Part shown: piece by piece, positions 29,701-40,178 of the stretch
Numbering within the stretch: position 1 is the first letter of the stretch
Layout: every line of letters starts with the position of its first letter
Source: Saprospiraceae bacterium
GTDB lineage: Bacteria > Bacteroidota > Bacteroidia > Chitinophagales > Saprospiraceae
NCBI GenBank assembly: GCA_013214355.1
Contig: JABSSL010000085.1
Span: 1 to 64,000, forward strand
Length of the DNA stretch: 64,000 nucleotides
Direction: 5' to 3'
The notes under the pieces: model-generated
The model's database searches: none
Seen by the model: only the letters and a program-made list of their open reading frames with translations
Told to the model about the DNA's origin: nothing
Program-made: the position numbers and the translations under genes

Positions 29701-29979
29701 GTTTTCTAGTAGATTAAAGGCCTCTTCTTCTGTATGCAAGCTAAGGCCCGCCTTCTGATTGGCTAGATCTGGTCCATGGCAGAAGTAGCATTTATCCGAT
29801 AAAATTGGTTTCACGTGAAAGTTAAAATCAATTTTCTCAGGCAGTTGTTGACTAGCCAAGGCCACCGGCTCCGGCAGGTCCATTTTACAGGAGAAAACTC
29901 CCCCCAACAGAAAGAGTATGAAAACGATAAGTAATTGTCGTTCTTTGATATGGACCATATGTGTTGTGGTTTTGGTCAT
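26758..29979 (-). CDS. PSD1-type protein: cytochrome c motif, DUF1549, LamG-like insert, DUF1553
   Basis: The 1073-residue lipoprotein (GGVFSC, Cys31) has one c-type heme-binding site, CYFCH at 64-68, in the planctomycete-type cytochrome c domain (HVKPILSDKCYFCHGPD and PGHSEVVHRIL, QMPPP). A DUF1549 domain follows (about 170-380: AIDSFIVQRLKQDGF, RRLSFDLTGLPPS, MATNWMDVARYADTHGY, ECARCHDHKFDP, which supplies a second CxxCH). Then comes a LamG/concanavalin-like module (about 455-680, HFDFDRTLKHQ to IDEIRVYSRALLPSEI-like), and DUF1553 (about 775-1030: PLTARVIVNRYWQSYFGRGI, RPSDRLSAEELRDN-like). It is paired with the DUF1501 gene 3 bp downstream. The family's reaction is unknown; the lectin-like insert suggests carbohydrate contact at the cell surface. 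A divergent AraC gene starts 149 bp away. Confidence 0.9.
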   Translation of the reverse strand: MTKTTTHMVHIKERQLLIVFILFLLGGVFSCKMDLPEPVALASQQLPEKIDFNFHVKPILSDKCYFCHGPDLANQKAGLSLHTEEEAFNLLENSGKRAIVPGKPGHSEVVHRILSDQAEIQMPPPASNLPLTDYEKALLIKWIEQGANYKKHWAYLVPQKVVPPTVNSQTPLVNAIDSFIVQRLKQDGFALQAEADKETLLRRLSFDLTGLPPSVEELDAFLADNSPEAYEKAVDRLLASPHYGEKMATNWMDVARYADTHGYSVDRYRPMWPWRDWVIKAFNENQGYDEFITWQLAGDLLPNATKEQKLATAFNRNHAQNMEGGIVNEEFRIEYVADRTNTFGKAMLAHTMECARCHDHKFDPVSQKEYFQLFSFFNQVDEAGQISWDDAMPVPTMLLTDERQDSIIEYLQKAIHQKEQEVDALSKQPSAVLTSYQPPVKYQRYLEKGLQAHFDFDRTLKHQFINRVNPSQKASITEAQSWKQTVLEPQLTPAKFAQGVILNGDDPLDLGQIGIFSRAQSFSIGIWVKIPEELENGVIFHKGQGAILYSFRGYHLAIRDNKLEALMAHTWPYNNIIKLSEKEIPKDRWVQLTLTYDGSSTAQGLQLYMDGEKVSMLVEKDNLYKDILFPALDKEPGLRIGARWRGTGIKGAQVDEIRVYSRALLPSEIHLLTDKKASLDATQERQLEIVHQSVTYQQKQQELLALRLSLNEMLDSIPEIMVIDELKTRRKTHLLERGAYDAPGEEVFEGTPTHILPFSDALPRNRLGLAQWLFSPNNPLTARVIVNRYWQSYFGRGIIKSAADFGNQGDLPTHPALLDWLAVEFMESGWNIKAMQKLIVMSATYRQSSKTSPKLLENDYDNALLTRGPSDRLSAEELRDNALFASGLMVPKIGGESVKPYQPTGLWRFNGTTYVPDQGEKLYRRSLYTFWKRTVPPPTMNTFDAPSRSYCVVKRQKTTTPLQSLALLNDPQFIEAGRALAAKAMIYRRDTKERLSYLYRSLTAQKPKSKALAILLSYYEDQKQDLAQHPEKVDGWLAIGEYKGQPDFDRHDLAAYAIVSSMIMNSSAATNKR

Positions 29980-30128
29980 ATGTTACATAGCCTCGTTTGT
30001 GCAATCTGGATATTTGCAATATTAGAAATTGCAAGGGTGGGAGGAGTAGAACAAAAAGGACGAATGATTGTACAAATCCGACTTGCTACATAAGGTGTCA
30101 AATTCATACCTATGGAATAACCTGAGCC

Positions 30129-31004
30129 ATGCATAAAGTACTAAGTACCTTAAAGCTATCACTACTACATATAGGCTATGCTGAGTTGGATTACCATTGG
30201 CAATTCGATAATGTCATTAGCCCTTTTTCCCGCTTGTATTTGATCACGAAGGGAGAGGCTTGGGTATTTCATAACCAGAAAAAGTATATCCTACGTCCCA
30301 ATCGATTGTATTTGATTCCCAACTTCACTTATAGCAAGTATCATTGTGAGCACTTGATGGACCAATACTACATCAGCTTTTTAGATAGTATGGAAGGAGG
30401 GATGAGCGTATTTGACCTGCTCCCCTTCGTCTATGAAACGGAAGCCACCAGCTTGGATCATCAACTAATGGAACGACTGCTAAGGCTCAATCCTGGAAGA
30501 ACGATCCTGGAATCGGATCCAAAAACCTATGACAATAAGCCTGACTTACTAAGCTATAATCTGAATAGCTCCCAGTCTTACGATCAATACCTTGAAAGCC
30601 AAGGTATTTTGCTACAATTATTCTCTCGATTTATTCAAACCGGCAGGTTACAGAGTGAAAAACAGCTCAAGTCTTACCGGCGCTTGGCATCGGTGATTCA
30701 GTACATTGATAAACATCTTTCAGAAAAGTTGACCGTCGAGCAACTGGCAAATTCTGTCTATCTCCATCCTGATTACTTTTCGCGTCTCTTTTTGGAGATT
30801 AATGGAGTACGCCCCTTGGATTTTATCAATAACAAGCGTTTGGAAAGAGCCCAAATCCTTTTAGCTACTTCCGATTTAACGGTCGCCGAGGTAGCCATGG
30901 AGATCGGCCTTCCGAACGTATCTTATTTTAATCGCTTATTCAAGAAGAAATTCCACCTCACGCCCAGTGCTTTCCGGAGGATGGGATGGAACCGCTCGGT
31001 CTAA
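30129..31004 (+). CDS. AraC-family transcriptional regulator with cupin-type sensor domain
   Basis: The protein has 291 residues. The N-terminal half (DYHWQFDNVISPFSRLYLIT, EAWVFHNQKKYILRPNRLYLIP) is an AraC-type cupin that would sense a small sugar ligand. The C-terminal HTH pair is at about 190-287 (IQYIDKHLSEKLTVEQLANS, YLHPDYFSRLFLEINGVRPLDFI, TVAEVAMEIGLPNVSYFNRLFKKKFHLTPSAFRR). No signal peptide or transmembrane helix is visible, so it is cytoplasmic. It is divergent from the DUF1549/DUF1501 operon with 149 bp between them and converges on the beta-galactosidase gene (16 bp between stops). The likely targets are these neighbours; a sequence resembling gacaaatg occurs upstream of several of them. 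Confidence 0.9.
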   Translation: MHKVLSTLKLSLLHIGYAELDYHWQFDNVISPFSRLYLITKGEAWVFHNQKKYILRPNRLYLIPNFTYSKYHCEHLMDQYYISFLDSMEGGMSVFDLLPFVYETEATSLDHQLMERLLRLNPGRTILESDPKTYDNKPDLLSYNLNSSQSYDQYLESQGILLQLFSRFIQTGRLQSEKQLKSYRRLASVIQYIDKHLSEKLTVEQLANSVYLHPDYFSRLFLEINGVRPLDFINNKRLERAQILLATSDLTVAEVAMEIGLPNVSYFNRLFKKKFHLTPSAFRRMGWNRSV

Positions 31005-31020
31005 ATCAAGGCAGAGGATA

Positions 31021-34242
<3,222 letters not shown>

Positions 34243-34253
34243 CTATTTGTGCT

Positions 34254-34300
34254 ACAAATGGTTTTGGAAAATCATCTGTACCTTACATTCAACCATTTGT
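34254..34300. promoter_or_regulatory. Inverted repeat in a divergent promoter region
   Basis: Perfect 10-bp arms acaaatggtt (34254-34263) and aaccatttgt (34291-34300), 27 nt apart, lie between the divergent beta-galactosidase and esterase genes. The 37-bp spacing between arm centres would suit a looped or dimeric regulator site. Related gacaaatg sequences occur at 25256-25263 and 34294-34301. Confidence 0.45.
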
Positions 34301-34381
34301 CCTGCCACGGCGAAAAATAATCTAGGAGCTTTAGATGGTAGGAAAAAAGCCAAAGCAAATCGACCAACATAACAAAGCAAA

Positions 34382-36334
34382 ATGAAATACATCTTACTAC
34401 CCATTCTCTTGGTATTGACAGTCCCACTATCCAGTCAATCCACTAAAAGCTCCACCTGGAAAGGTTTTCAACGTCTCGATTTTACCTTTCAGGGGCGATC
34501 TGCGCGATTGGTAAAGCCCGCTAAGGCCTTGGAGGGAAACCCCTGGGTTTGGAGGGCGCGATTCCCCGATTACCACGGCGAAATAGATAGTCTACTGCTC
34601 GCAAAGGGCTTTCATGTGGCTTATGTAAATACGAATGATCTGTTCGGGAGTCCAAAGGCAATGATCGTTTGGGATCATTTCTATGATTACATGGTGGATA
34701 CGCATGCGCTGAAATATAAAGTGGCGCTGTCCGGTCACAGTCGCGGCGGTTTATTTATATATGCTTGGGCAAAGCGAAATCCGTCGAAGGTGGCCTGTAT
34801 CTATGGGGATGCTGCCGTGTGCGATTTCAAGAGTTGGCCAGGTGGCCTGGGTGCGGGAGCAGGTAGTCCAGCTGATTGGGAGAAGGTGATGCAGGTATAC
34901 GGATTCTCTTCGGTAGCAGAGGCTAAAGCTTACCAGGATAACCCGATCGATCAACTAGCGGCTCTGGCAAAAGCTCAAGTGCCAATTTTACATACGGTTG
35001 GTCTTCAGGATAAGATTGTGCCGCCTGAGGAAAATGCCTTTCTGCTGGTAAGTAATTACCAGAAATTGGGTGGGGTAGCCACGATCATGCCTTGCACTCG
35101 AGGGAAGACCAAATTAGAAGGACATCATTATCCCATAGATGATCCGGAAGCGGTGACTAGTTTCTTTCGTTTTTATTGCCTTCGATCGGAGCCTGCGCTC
35201 CAGGCTGGGGATTTTCATACGATACGAGGAGGGTTGAAGAATGCACAGATCATTCTTGAGCAGAAAGAAACTGCGCGTGTTGCCTTTTTAGGCGGCTCCA
35301 TTACCTACAACCCAGGCTGGCGAGATAGTATTTGTCACTATTTGCAACGAAAATATCCCGATACTCAATTTGAGTTTATAGCGGCAGGCATTCCTTCGAT
35401 GGGTACTACACCCGGTGCTTTTCGTATGGAACGCGATGTGCTTAGCAAGGGTAAAATCGATTTACTATTTGAAGAAGCTGCCGTTAATGATGCCACTAAT
35501 GGTAGAACTAAAACGGAGCAGGTACGCGCCATGGAAGGAATTGTTCGGGCAGCCAAGAGGGCAAATCCCGCTATGGATATAGTGATTATGCACTTCGTAG
35601 ATCCAGATAAGATGAAAACCTATCGAGAAGGGGCAGTGCCAGCGGTGGTACAAAATCATAATCTGGTAGCTGAGCATTATCAGATACCAACCATCGACCT
35701 GGCGCGGGAGGTTACCGAAAGAATTGATAATGGTGAATTCAGCTGGGCGGATGATTTCAAGGACTTACACCCCTCCCCTTTTGGACAAAAGGTATATGCC
35801 CATTCTATCAAGACTTTTTTGGAAAATGCATTCAGCGCATCCACAGAGGCTAGTAGGGAGGTCCAAGTCAGGCCCCTTCCCGATCCGATTGATCCCTATA
35901 ACTATCAGGCTGGATTTTTGGTTGATGCCAAGCGAGCTAAGTATGGGAAGGGATGGCAACTGAATCCCAATTGGGTACGTCAAGATAAATCACGTGTTCG
36001 TGCCAATTTCCATGAAGTACCGATGCTGATTGGTGAAAAACCGGGAGCCCAGCTTCGCTTTCGGTTTAAAGGACGGGCGATAGGAATAGCGGTTGCTGCT
36101 GGCTTTGATGCTGGTATGTTGGAATATCGAATCGATGGCGGCGCTTGGCAAAAACTCAACCTATTTACTAAATGGAGTAAGATGGTGCACCTACCCTGGT
36201 ACTACACCTTGGCGGCAGAACTTTCAAATCGCAAGCATCTGTTAGAACTCAGAATTGCGGACGAGAAGGATGAACGAAGTGCAGGTCATGCCTGTAGGAT
36301 ACGGTACTTTTATGTGAATGGCTCTGCGGACTAG
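34382..36334 (+). CDS. Two-domain esterase: alpha/beta-hydrolase fused to SGNH/GDSL hydrolase
   Basis: The 650-residue protein has a signal peptide (KYILLPILLVLTVPLSSQS). Residues about 30-270 form an alpha/beta-hydrolase with the nucleophile elbow GHSRGG (Ser near 119) and a late acid/His pair suggested by LQDKIVPPEE and EGHHYP. Residues about 290-490 form an SGNH hydrolase: block I LGGSITYN (Ser near 305), block III AAVNDATNG, and block V DLHPSPFG (Asp and His near 460-462). A C-terminal sandwich (about 500-645: LRFRFKGRAIGIAV, RIDGGAWQKLNLF) is like the extra domain of CE2-type and related esterases. Two unrelated esterase folds in one chain suggest removal of two ester types, for example acetyl groups, from one glycan. 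It is divergent from the beta-galactosidase gene. Confidence 0.87.
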   Translation: MKYILLPILLVLTVPLSSQSTKSSTWKGFQRLDFTFQGRSARLVKPAKALEGNPWVWRARFPDYHGEIDSLLLAKGFHVAYVNTNDLFGSPKAMIVWDHFYDYMVDTHALKYKVALSGHSRGGLFIYAWAKRNPSKVACIYGDAAVCDFKSWPGGLGAGAGSPADWEKVMQVYGFSSVAEAKAYQDNPIDQLAALAKAQVPILHTVGLQDKIVPPEENAFLLVSNYQKLGGVATIMPCTRGKTKLEGHHYPIDDPEAVTSFFRFYCLRSEPALQAGDFHTIRGGLKNAQIILEQKETARVAFLGGSITYNPGWRDSICHYLQRKYPDTQFEFIAAGIPSMGTTPGAFRMERDVLSKGKIDLLFEEAAVNDATNGRTKTEQVRAMEGIVRAAKRANPAMDIVIMHFVDPDKMKTYREGAVPAVVQNHNLVAEHYQIPTIDLAREVTERIDNGEFSWADDFKDLHPSPFGQKVYAHSIKTFLENAFSASTEASREVQVRPLPDPIDPYNYQAGFLVDAKRAKYGKGWQLNPNWVRQDKSRVRANFHEVPMLIGEKPGAQLRFRFKGRAIGIAVAAGFDAGMLEYRIDGGAWQKLNLFTKWSKMVHLPWYYTLAAELSNRKHLLELRIADEKDERSAGHACRIRYFYVNGSAD

Positions 36335-36348
36335 ATCATGTTTAAGCC

Positions 36349-39300
36349 CTACTGTACTTTAGATCCAGTTGGGGGCGAGCTTGCAGCTTGGTAGAGGCGC
36401 AGTTCTCCATCATTTACTCCTACTAGGATACCCACTTGCCCATCTTTGCCTAAGCAAATGGGCTGGATGACTTTTACATTATAAGGAACAAAGAAACCAC
36501 TTTTAGCAATAGGACTCTTCGTCCAATGCATTGCTTGCTGCTGCCCCAGGAAGACGGCTCCGGGTGAACTATCTGCTCGGGTCGTTTCGACCTCTGCTTC
36601 AAATCGATTACCTGCTATCAGCATGTCCTGTGTAGCATCTCCATCAAAATCATGGAAAAGGATGCCATTGACCGTGGAGAACTGTGCCTCCGTGGGTAGG
36701 GCCTTTACATTGAACTTTCCTTCTACATTTTCTAGGATCAAGCTTCTGAACTCTCTGGCTTCGTAGTGCAATGCCCTTTTGGTTTTACCATCTAGTATTT
36801 GATGTATATCTGCTTTGGCAAACTCTTTAAATGTGGCAAACTTCTTATTGAGCGTGGGAAGCTGTTGGGAGGAACATTCTTTCCCTCTGATCGGAACCAT
36901 TCGATCTTCATTGTACTTGGCAAGAAAGATATCGTTGGTTCCATTTTGATCAAAATCGTCCGCAAAGATGGTGAATGGCTTTTCCGCGCTGGCTTTGAAT
37001 TTGTAGTTCAGTCCCAAATTGCCGAGGATAAAGTCTTGATCTCCGTCTTGATCAAGGTCGGCCATTTCTATGGTATTCCACCACCCTTCCGTTTGGTCTA
37101 AGGAATAGCCATGACTTACCTCTTCAAATTGATTGCCTCGCCATTGAAATACGGTAATGGGCATCCACTCTCCAACGAGCATTAATTCCGCCTGGCCATC
37201 TTGCTCTATATCGTACCAAAGACCATCGGTGACCATTCCGATATGTGTGAGCTCCGGCGCTAATGTTTCAGTCACGTCTATGAACTGTCCTTCTCGGTTT
37301 TCGAGCAAAAAAGACCTGGGAGCTTGAGGATAGTGGAAGGGAATTAGGCGGCCACCCACAAACAGATCGAGATCACCGTCACCATCAAAATCAAAAGGCT
37401 TGACGCACGAGCCACTACTTCGGATCTCGGGTAAACGATCTGACAATTGGAATTGCCCCTGTCCATCATTGAGATATAAGCGGTCCTGGAAAAAGGTAGA
37501 ATTGGGTTGGAACTCATTCCCTCCACTCACCACGTAAAGGTCCAAATCTCCATCTCCGTCTGCATCGAAGAAAGTCGCACCCGTATCTTCTAATTGCTGT
37601 TCCTGTTCAAATGCTGTGGGGGCCAACTTCTCAAACTGCAGATCTGCTTTTTGCAAATAGATCTGCCCCGCTTGTTGATGGGCACCTCCGACGAAGAAAT
37701 CTTCTAGTTCATCACCATTCACATCCCCTACGGCAAGACTTGGCCCCAACTGGGACAGTTTATGAGGTAACAGTACCTGTACGCGATAGTCGTCAAACTC
37801 ATTCTCTTGATGCTTATACGGTTTTACGAAAGCCTGCCCGGTGATATCGTTCAGGAAAGTCTTTGCTGGTGTATCTTTTTGCTTTCTAAGCTGTGCGTCT
37901 TGATGATCTACCACCAGTGTCTGATTGCTGGAGGTATTGGTCAGAATGTTACTTTTTCCATCCGGCCAGACTACTTCAATTTCATCGATTTGCTGGAGAG
38001 AGTCTAAGCCAAAATGCGCTACGGGTTCTACCGAAGAAAGATAGCCACGAACCGTCTTGAAATCCTGATATTGCATCTGATCACCATAAATCAATTTGAT
38101 TTTTGCTCCTAGCCCATTTCGATTTTTTGATGGGCCCCGCAATTTTATCTTTAAGAAGTTGCGTTGTAATTCTTCTGCCTTATTGCGGTAGATAAAAGCC
38201 TCTCCGTCCACATTATTAATGATGATATCGAGATCTCCATCATTATCTAAATCTCCAAGGGCTGCTCCATTGGAAAAGCTGACTTCGCTCAAACCCCATT
38301 CCCTGGCTTTATTCGTAAAGCTTAGATCCTGGTTGTTGTGAAATAGATAGTTGCCAATCTTATTCGTTTGGAATAGGTTGATGATGTATTGGGCATTTTC
38401 CTCATCACTTTGCTCGCGTCGTGCTGAACTGGTCATAAATTGAGCAAATTTTTTCTGGGCGTCCTTATCCCAAATATCTCGTTTGAAACCATTGGTGATC
38501 AAAATATCCCGGAACCCATCGTTATCAAAATCACTGCCCAAGCAGGACCAACTCCAATCCGTTTTACTGATGCCCGCCAGTTGTCCAATTTCGCTGAAGA
38601 AATTGTTGCCCTGATTTAGCTGTAACATATTGTGCATGTATTGATGATGAAAACCATTGCTGATCAGGTCATCAAAGAGTTGGACATTCATAGAAGCCAT
38701 AGTGGTTTTGGAGCGCTCGTAATCAGCTGGTAGCATATCTAGCTGTATGATATCTTCTAACCCATCATTGTTGATATCCACAATGTCCACGCCCATGGAA
38801 TAGAAGGGGATATGATTCGTGTAATCTTTAATCTGTTCTTGAAAAGTACCGTCTCCCTGATTGATGTAGAGGTAATCGTTTTCTAGGTAATCATTGGCTA
38901 CAAAAATATCTATGAATCCATCCTGGTTGACATCCGTAGTGCTTAGGCCTAGACCGTAGGCGAAATTATTGACGATTCCAGCTTGAAGTCCGACTTCCGT
39001 GAACTTACCATCATCGTTTCGGTAAAGTTTATCTCGATACAGGTCATTGGCCTCTCTTTTCCCAGCAAGTACCTGTCGATAGTTTAAGAAGAAGTATTCG
39101 GGACGATTGGTGAGATACATATCGAGATCGTTGTCATTATCCATGTCGAAGAATGACGCTTGTAGCGAGTATCCAGGATCTGCTAAACCATATTCCGTGG
39201 CACGCTCACTAAAAGTCAGATCTCCATTATTAATAAATAGTAGATTGCGCCTTTCTGAGGCTGTATGCTTCCAACCGCCACGGGATACATAGATATCAAG

Positions 39301-39732
39301 CCAACCATCCTGATTTACGTCGGCCATAACGACCCCATTGTCCCAGCCAGCTGGCTCTTGGAGTCCCGCTTCTGTGGTAATATCTTTGAATAGAAAATCG
39401 CCTTGATTGAGGTAAAGCTTATTGGGAACGTCATTACCAGTAAAGTACAGATCGGCTAGGCCATCATTATTGAGATCTCCTATCGCTACCCCTGCCCCAT
39501 TGTATACATAGTTGAATACCCCAAAGAAATTTTGAAAATTCTCTTCGATCTTGTTGTTGAACTCCACTCCACTTTCTGCAGCAGTTACCCGCTCAAATAA
39601 AGGCGTAACCGCAGGAGGATTGTTATCTGCTCGTTCCGGAGCTTCGCAAGCGAGCAGGAGACTCCCTACTCCAATACATATGATCCAAGCTCTAGATAAA
39701 ATACTGGATACAACTCTTTTGTGATTTCCCAT
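36349..39732 (-). CDS. FG-GAP/VCBS-repeat and ASPIC/UnbV lipoprotein
   Basis: The 1127-residue lipoprotein (SLLLAC, Cys29) is built of FG-GAP/VCBS beta-propeller repeats with calcium-binding D-x-N-x-D-G loops: GDLNNDGLADLYFTGN, ADVNQDGWLDIYVSR, FDMDNDNDLDMYLTN, GDLDNDGDLDIIINN and, in the second half, GDVNGDELEDFFVGG and DADGDGDLDLYV. Between the two propeller sets is an ASPIC/UnbV domain (FLKIKLRGPSKNRNGLGAK, VAHFGLDSLQQIDEIEVVWPDGK). Proteins of this kind regularly accompany SusC/SusD pairs in Cytophagia and Saprospiria and are assumed to be surface-located; a molecular role is not established. It converges with the esterase gene and is divergent from the second SusC across 446 bp. The related T9SS protein at 46585-48348 is on the other side of SusC/SusD. 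Confidence 0.9.
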   Translation of the reverse strand: MGNHKRVVSSILSRAWIICIGVGSLLLACEAPERADNNPPAVTPLFERVTAAESGVEFNNKIEENFQNFFGVFNYVYNGAGVAIGDLNNDGLADLYFTGNDVPNKLYLNQGDFLFKDITTEAGLQEPAGWDNGVVMADVNQDGWLDIYVSRGGWKHTASERRNLLFINNGDLTFSERATEYGLADPGYSLQASFFDMDNDNDLDMYLTNRPEYFFLNYRQVLAGKREANDLYRDKLYRNDDGKFTEVGLQAGIVNNFAYGLGLSTTDVNQDGFIDIFVANDYLENDYLYINQGDGTFQEQIKDYTNHIPFYSMGVDIVDINNDGLEDIIQLDMLPADYERSKTTMASMNVQLFDDLISNGFHHQYMHNMLQLNQGNNFFSEIGQLAGISKTDWSWSCLGSDFDNDGFRDILITNGFKRDIWDKDAQKKFAQFMTSSARREQSDEENAQYIINLFQTNKIGNYLFHNNQDLSFTNKAREWGLSEVSFSNGAALGDLDNDGDLDIIINNVDGEAFIYRNKAEELQRNFLKIKLRGPSKNRNGLGAKIKLIYGDQMQYQDFKTVRGYLSSVEPVAHFGLDSLQQIDEIEVVWPDGKSNILTNTSSNQTLVVDHQDAQLRKQKDTPAKTFLNDITGQAFVKPYKHQENEFDDYRVQVLLPHKLSQLGPSLAVGDVNGDELEDFFVGGAHQQAGQIYLQKADLQFEKLAPTAFEQEQQLEDTGATFFDADGDGDLDLYVVSGGNEFQPNSTFFQDRLYLNDGQGQFQLSDRLPEIRSSGSCVKPFDFDGDGDLDLFVGGRLIPFHYPQAPRSFLLENREGQFIDVTETLAPELTHIGMVTDGLWYDIEQDGQAELMLVGEWMPITVFQWRGNQFEEVSHGYSLDQTEGWWNTIEMADLDQDGDQDFILGNLGLNYKFKASAEKPFTIFADDFDQNGTNDIFLAKYNEDRMVPIRGKECSSQQLPTLNKKFATFKEFAKADIHQILDGKTKRALHYEAREFRSLILENVEGKFNVKALPTEAQFSTVNGILFHDFDGDATQDMLIAGNRFEAEVETTRADSSPGAVFLGQQQAMHWTKSPIAKSGFFVPYNVKVIQPICLGKDGQVGILVGVNDGELRLYQAASSPPTGSKVQ

Positions 39733-40178
39733 GCCGCTCTTTTTTAAGCTTCCAACCGATCTCGTTACGGCTAGCTGCTCGGTCTCTACTTGTCTTGTAG
39801 ATCTGAATAATTTGGGGAAAAATGCGTGAGATCAAGCCGCGGGTTTGATCCAAGCGCCCAAATCGGTTTCTAAAATCTTCAATTCTCCTGCGCTGCCATA
39901 CAACATATGGTCACGTCTATAGAAGATATGATCTCTAAACGTCTAATTCTGTCCTAATGCCACTTTCCAGATAGGCCAATTTTACTCCTCAAACATATAA
40001 TTGATGGTTTTTCGGGGTGATAACCATATGTAGTATTCATTAACCCAATAGTTACCTGCAATAATTTTAAATCCAGATACCTTCACTTAAGCCTTTCAGC
40101 CAAACTTCACCCTTTACTTTTTAAGCCAAATTGACTTAACAGTTTCTTTAAATAAGCTTTCAATAAAATCATTGGTTT
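39733..40178. other. Divergent intergenic region upstream of the second SusC
   Basis: This 446-bp region lies between divergent genes and must hold promoters for both. Close to SusC it is AT-rich, with agccaaactt and agccaaattg as near-direct repeats about 25 bp apart (about 40099-40133) and a weak taagcttt that could be a -7 element. I see no gene, hairpin or RNA. Confidence 0.4.
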
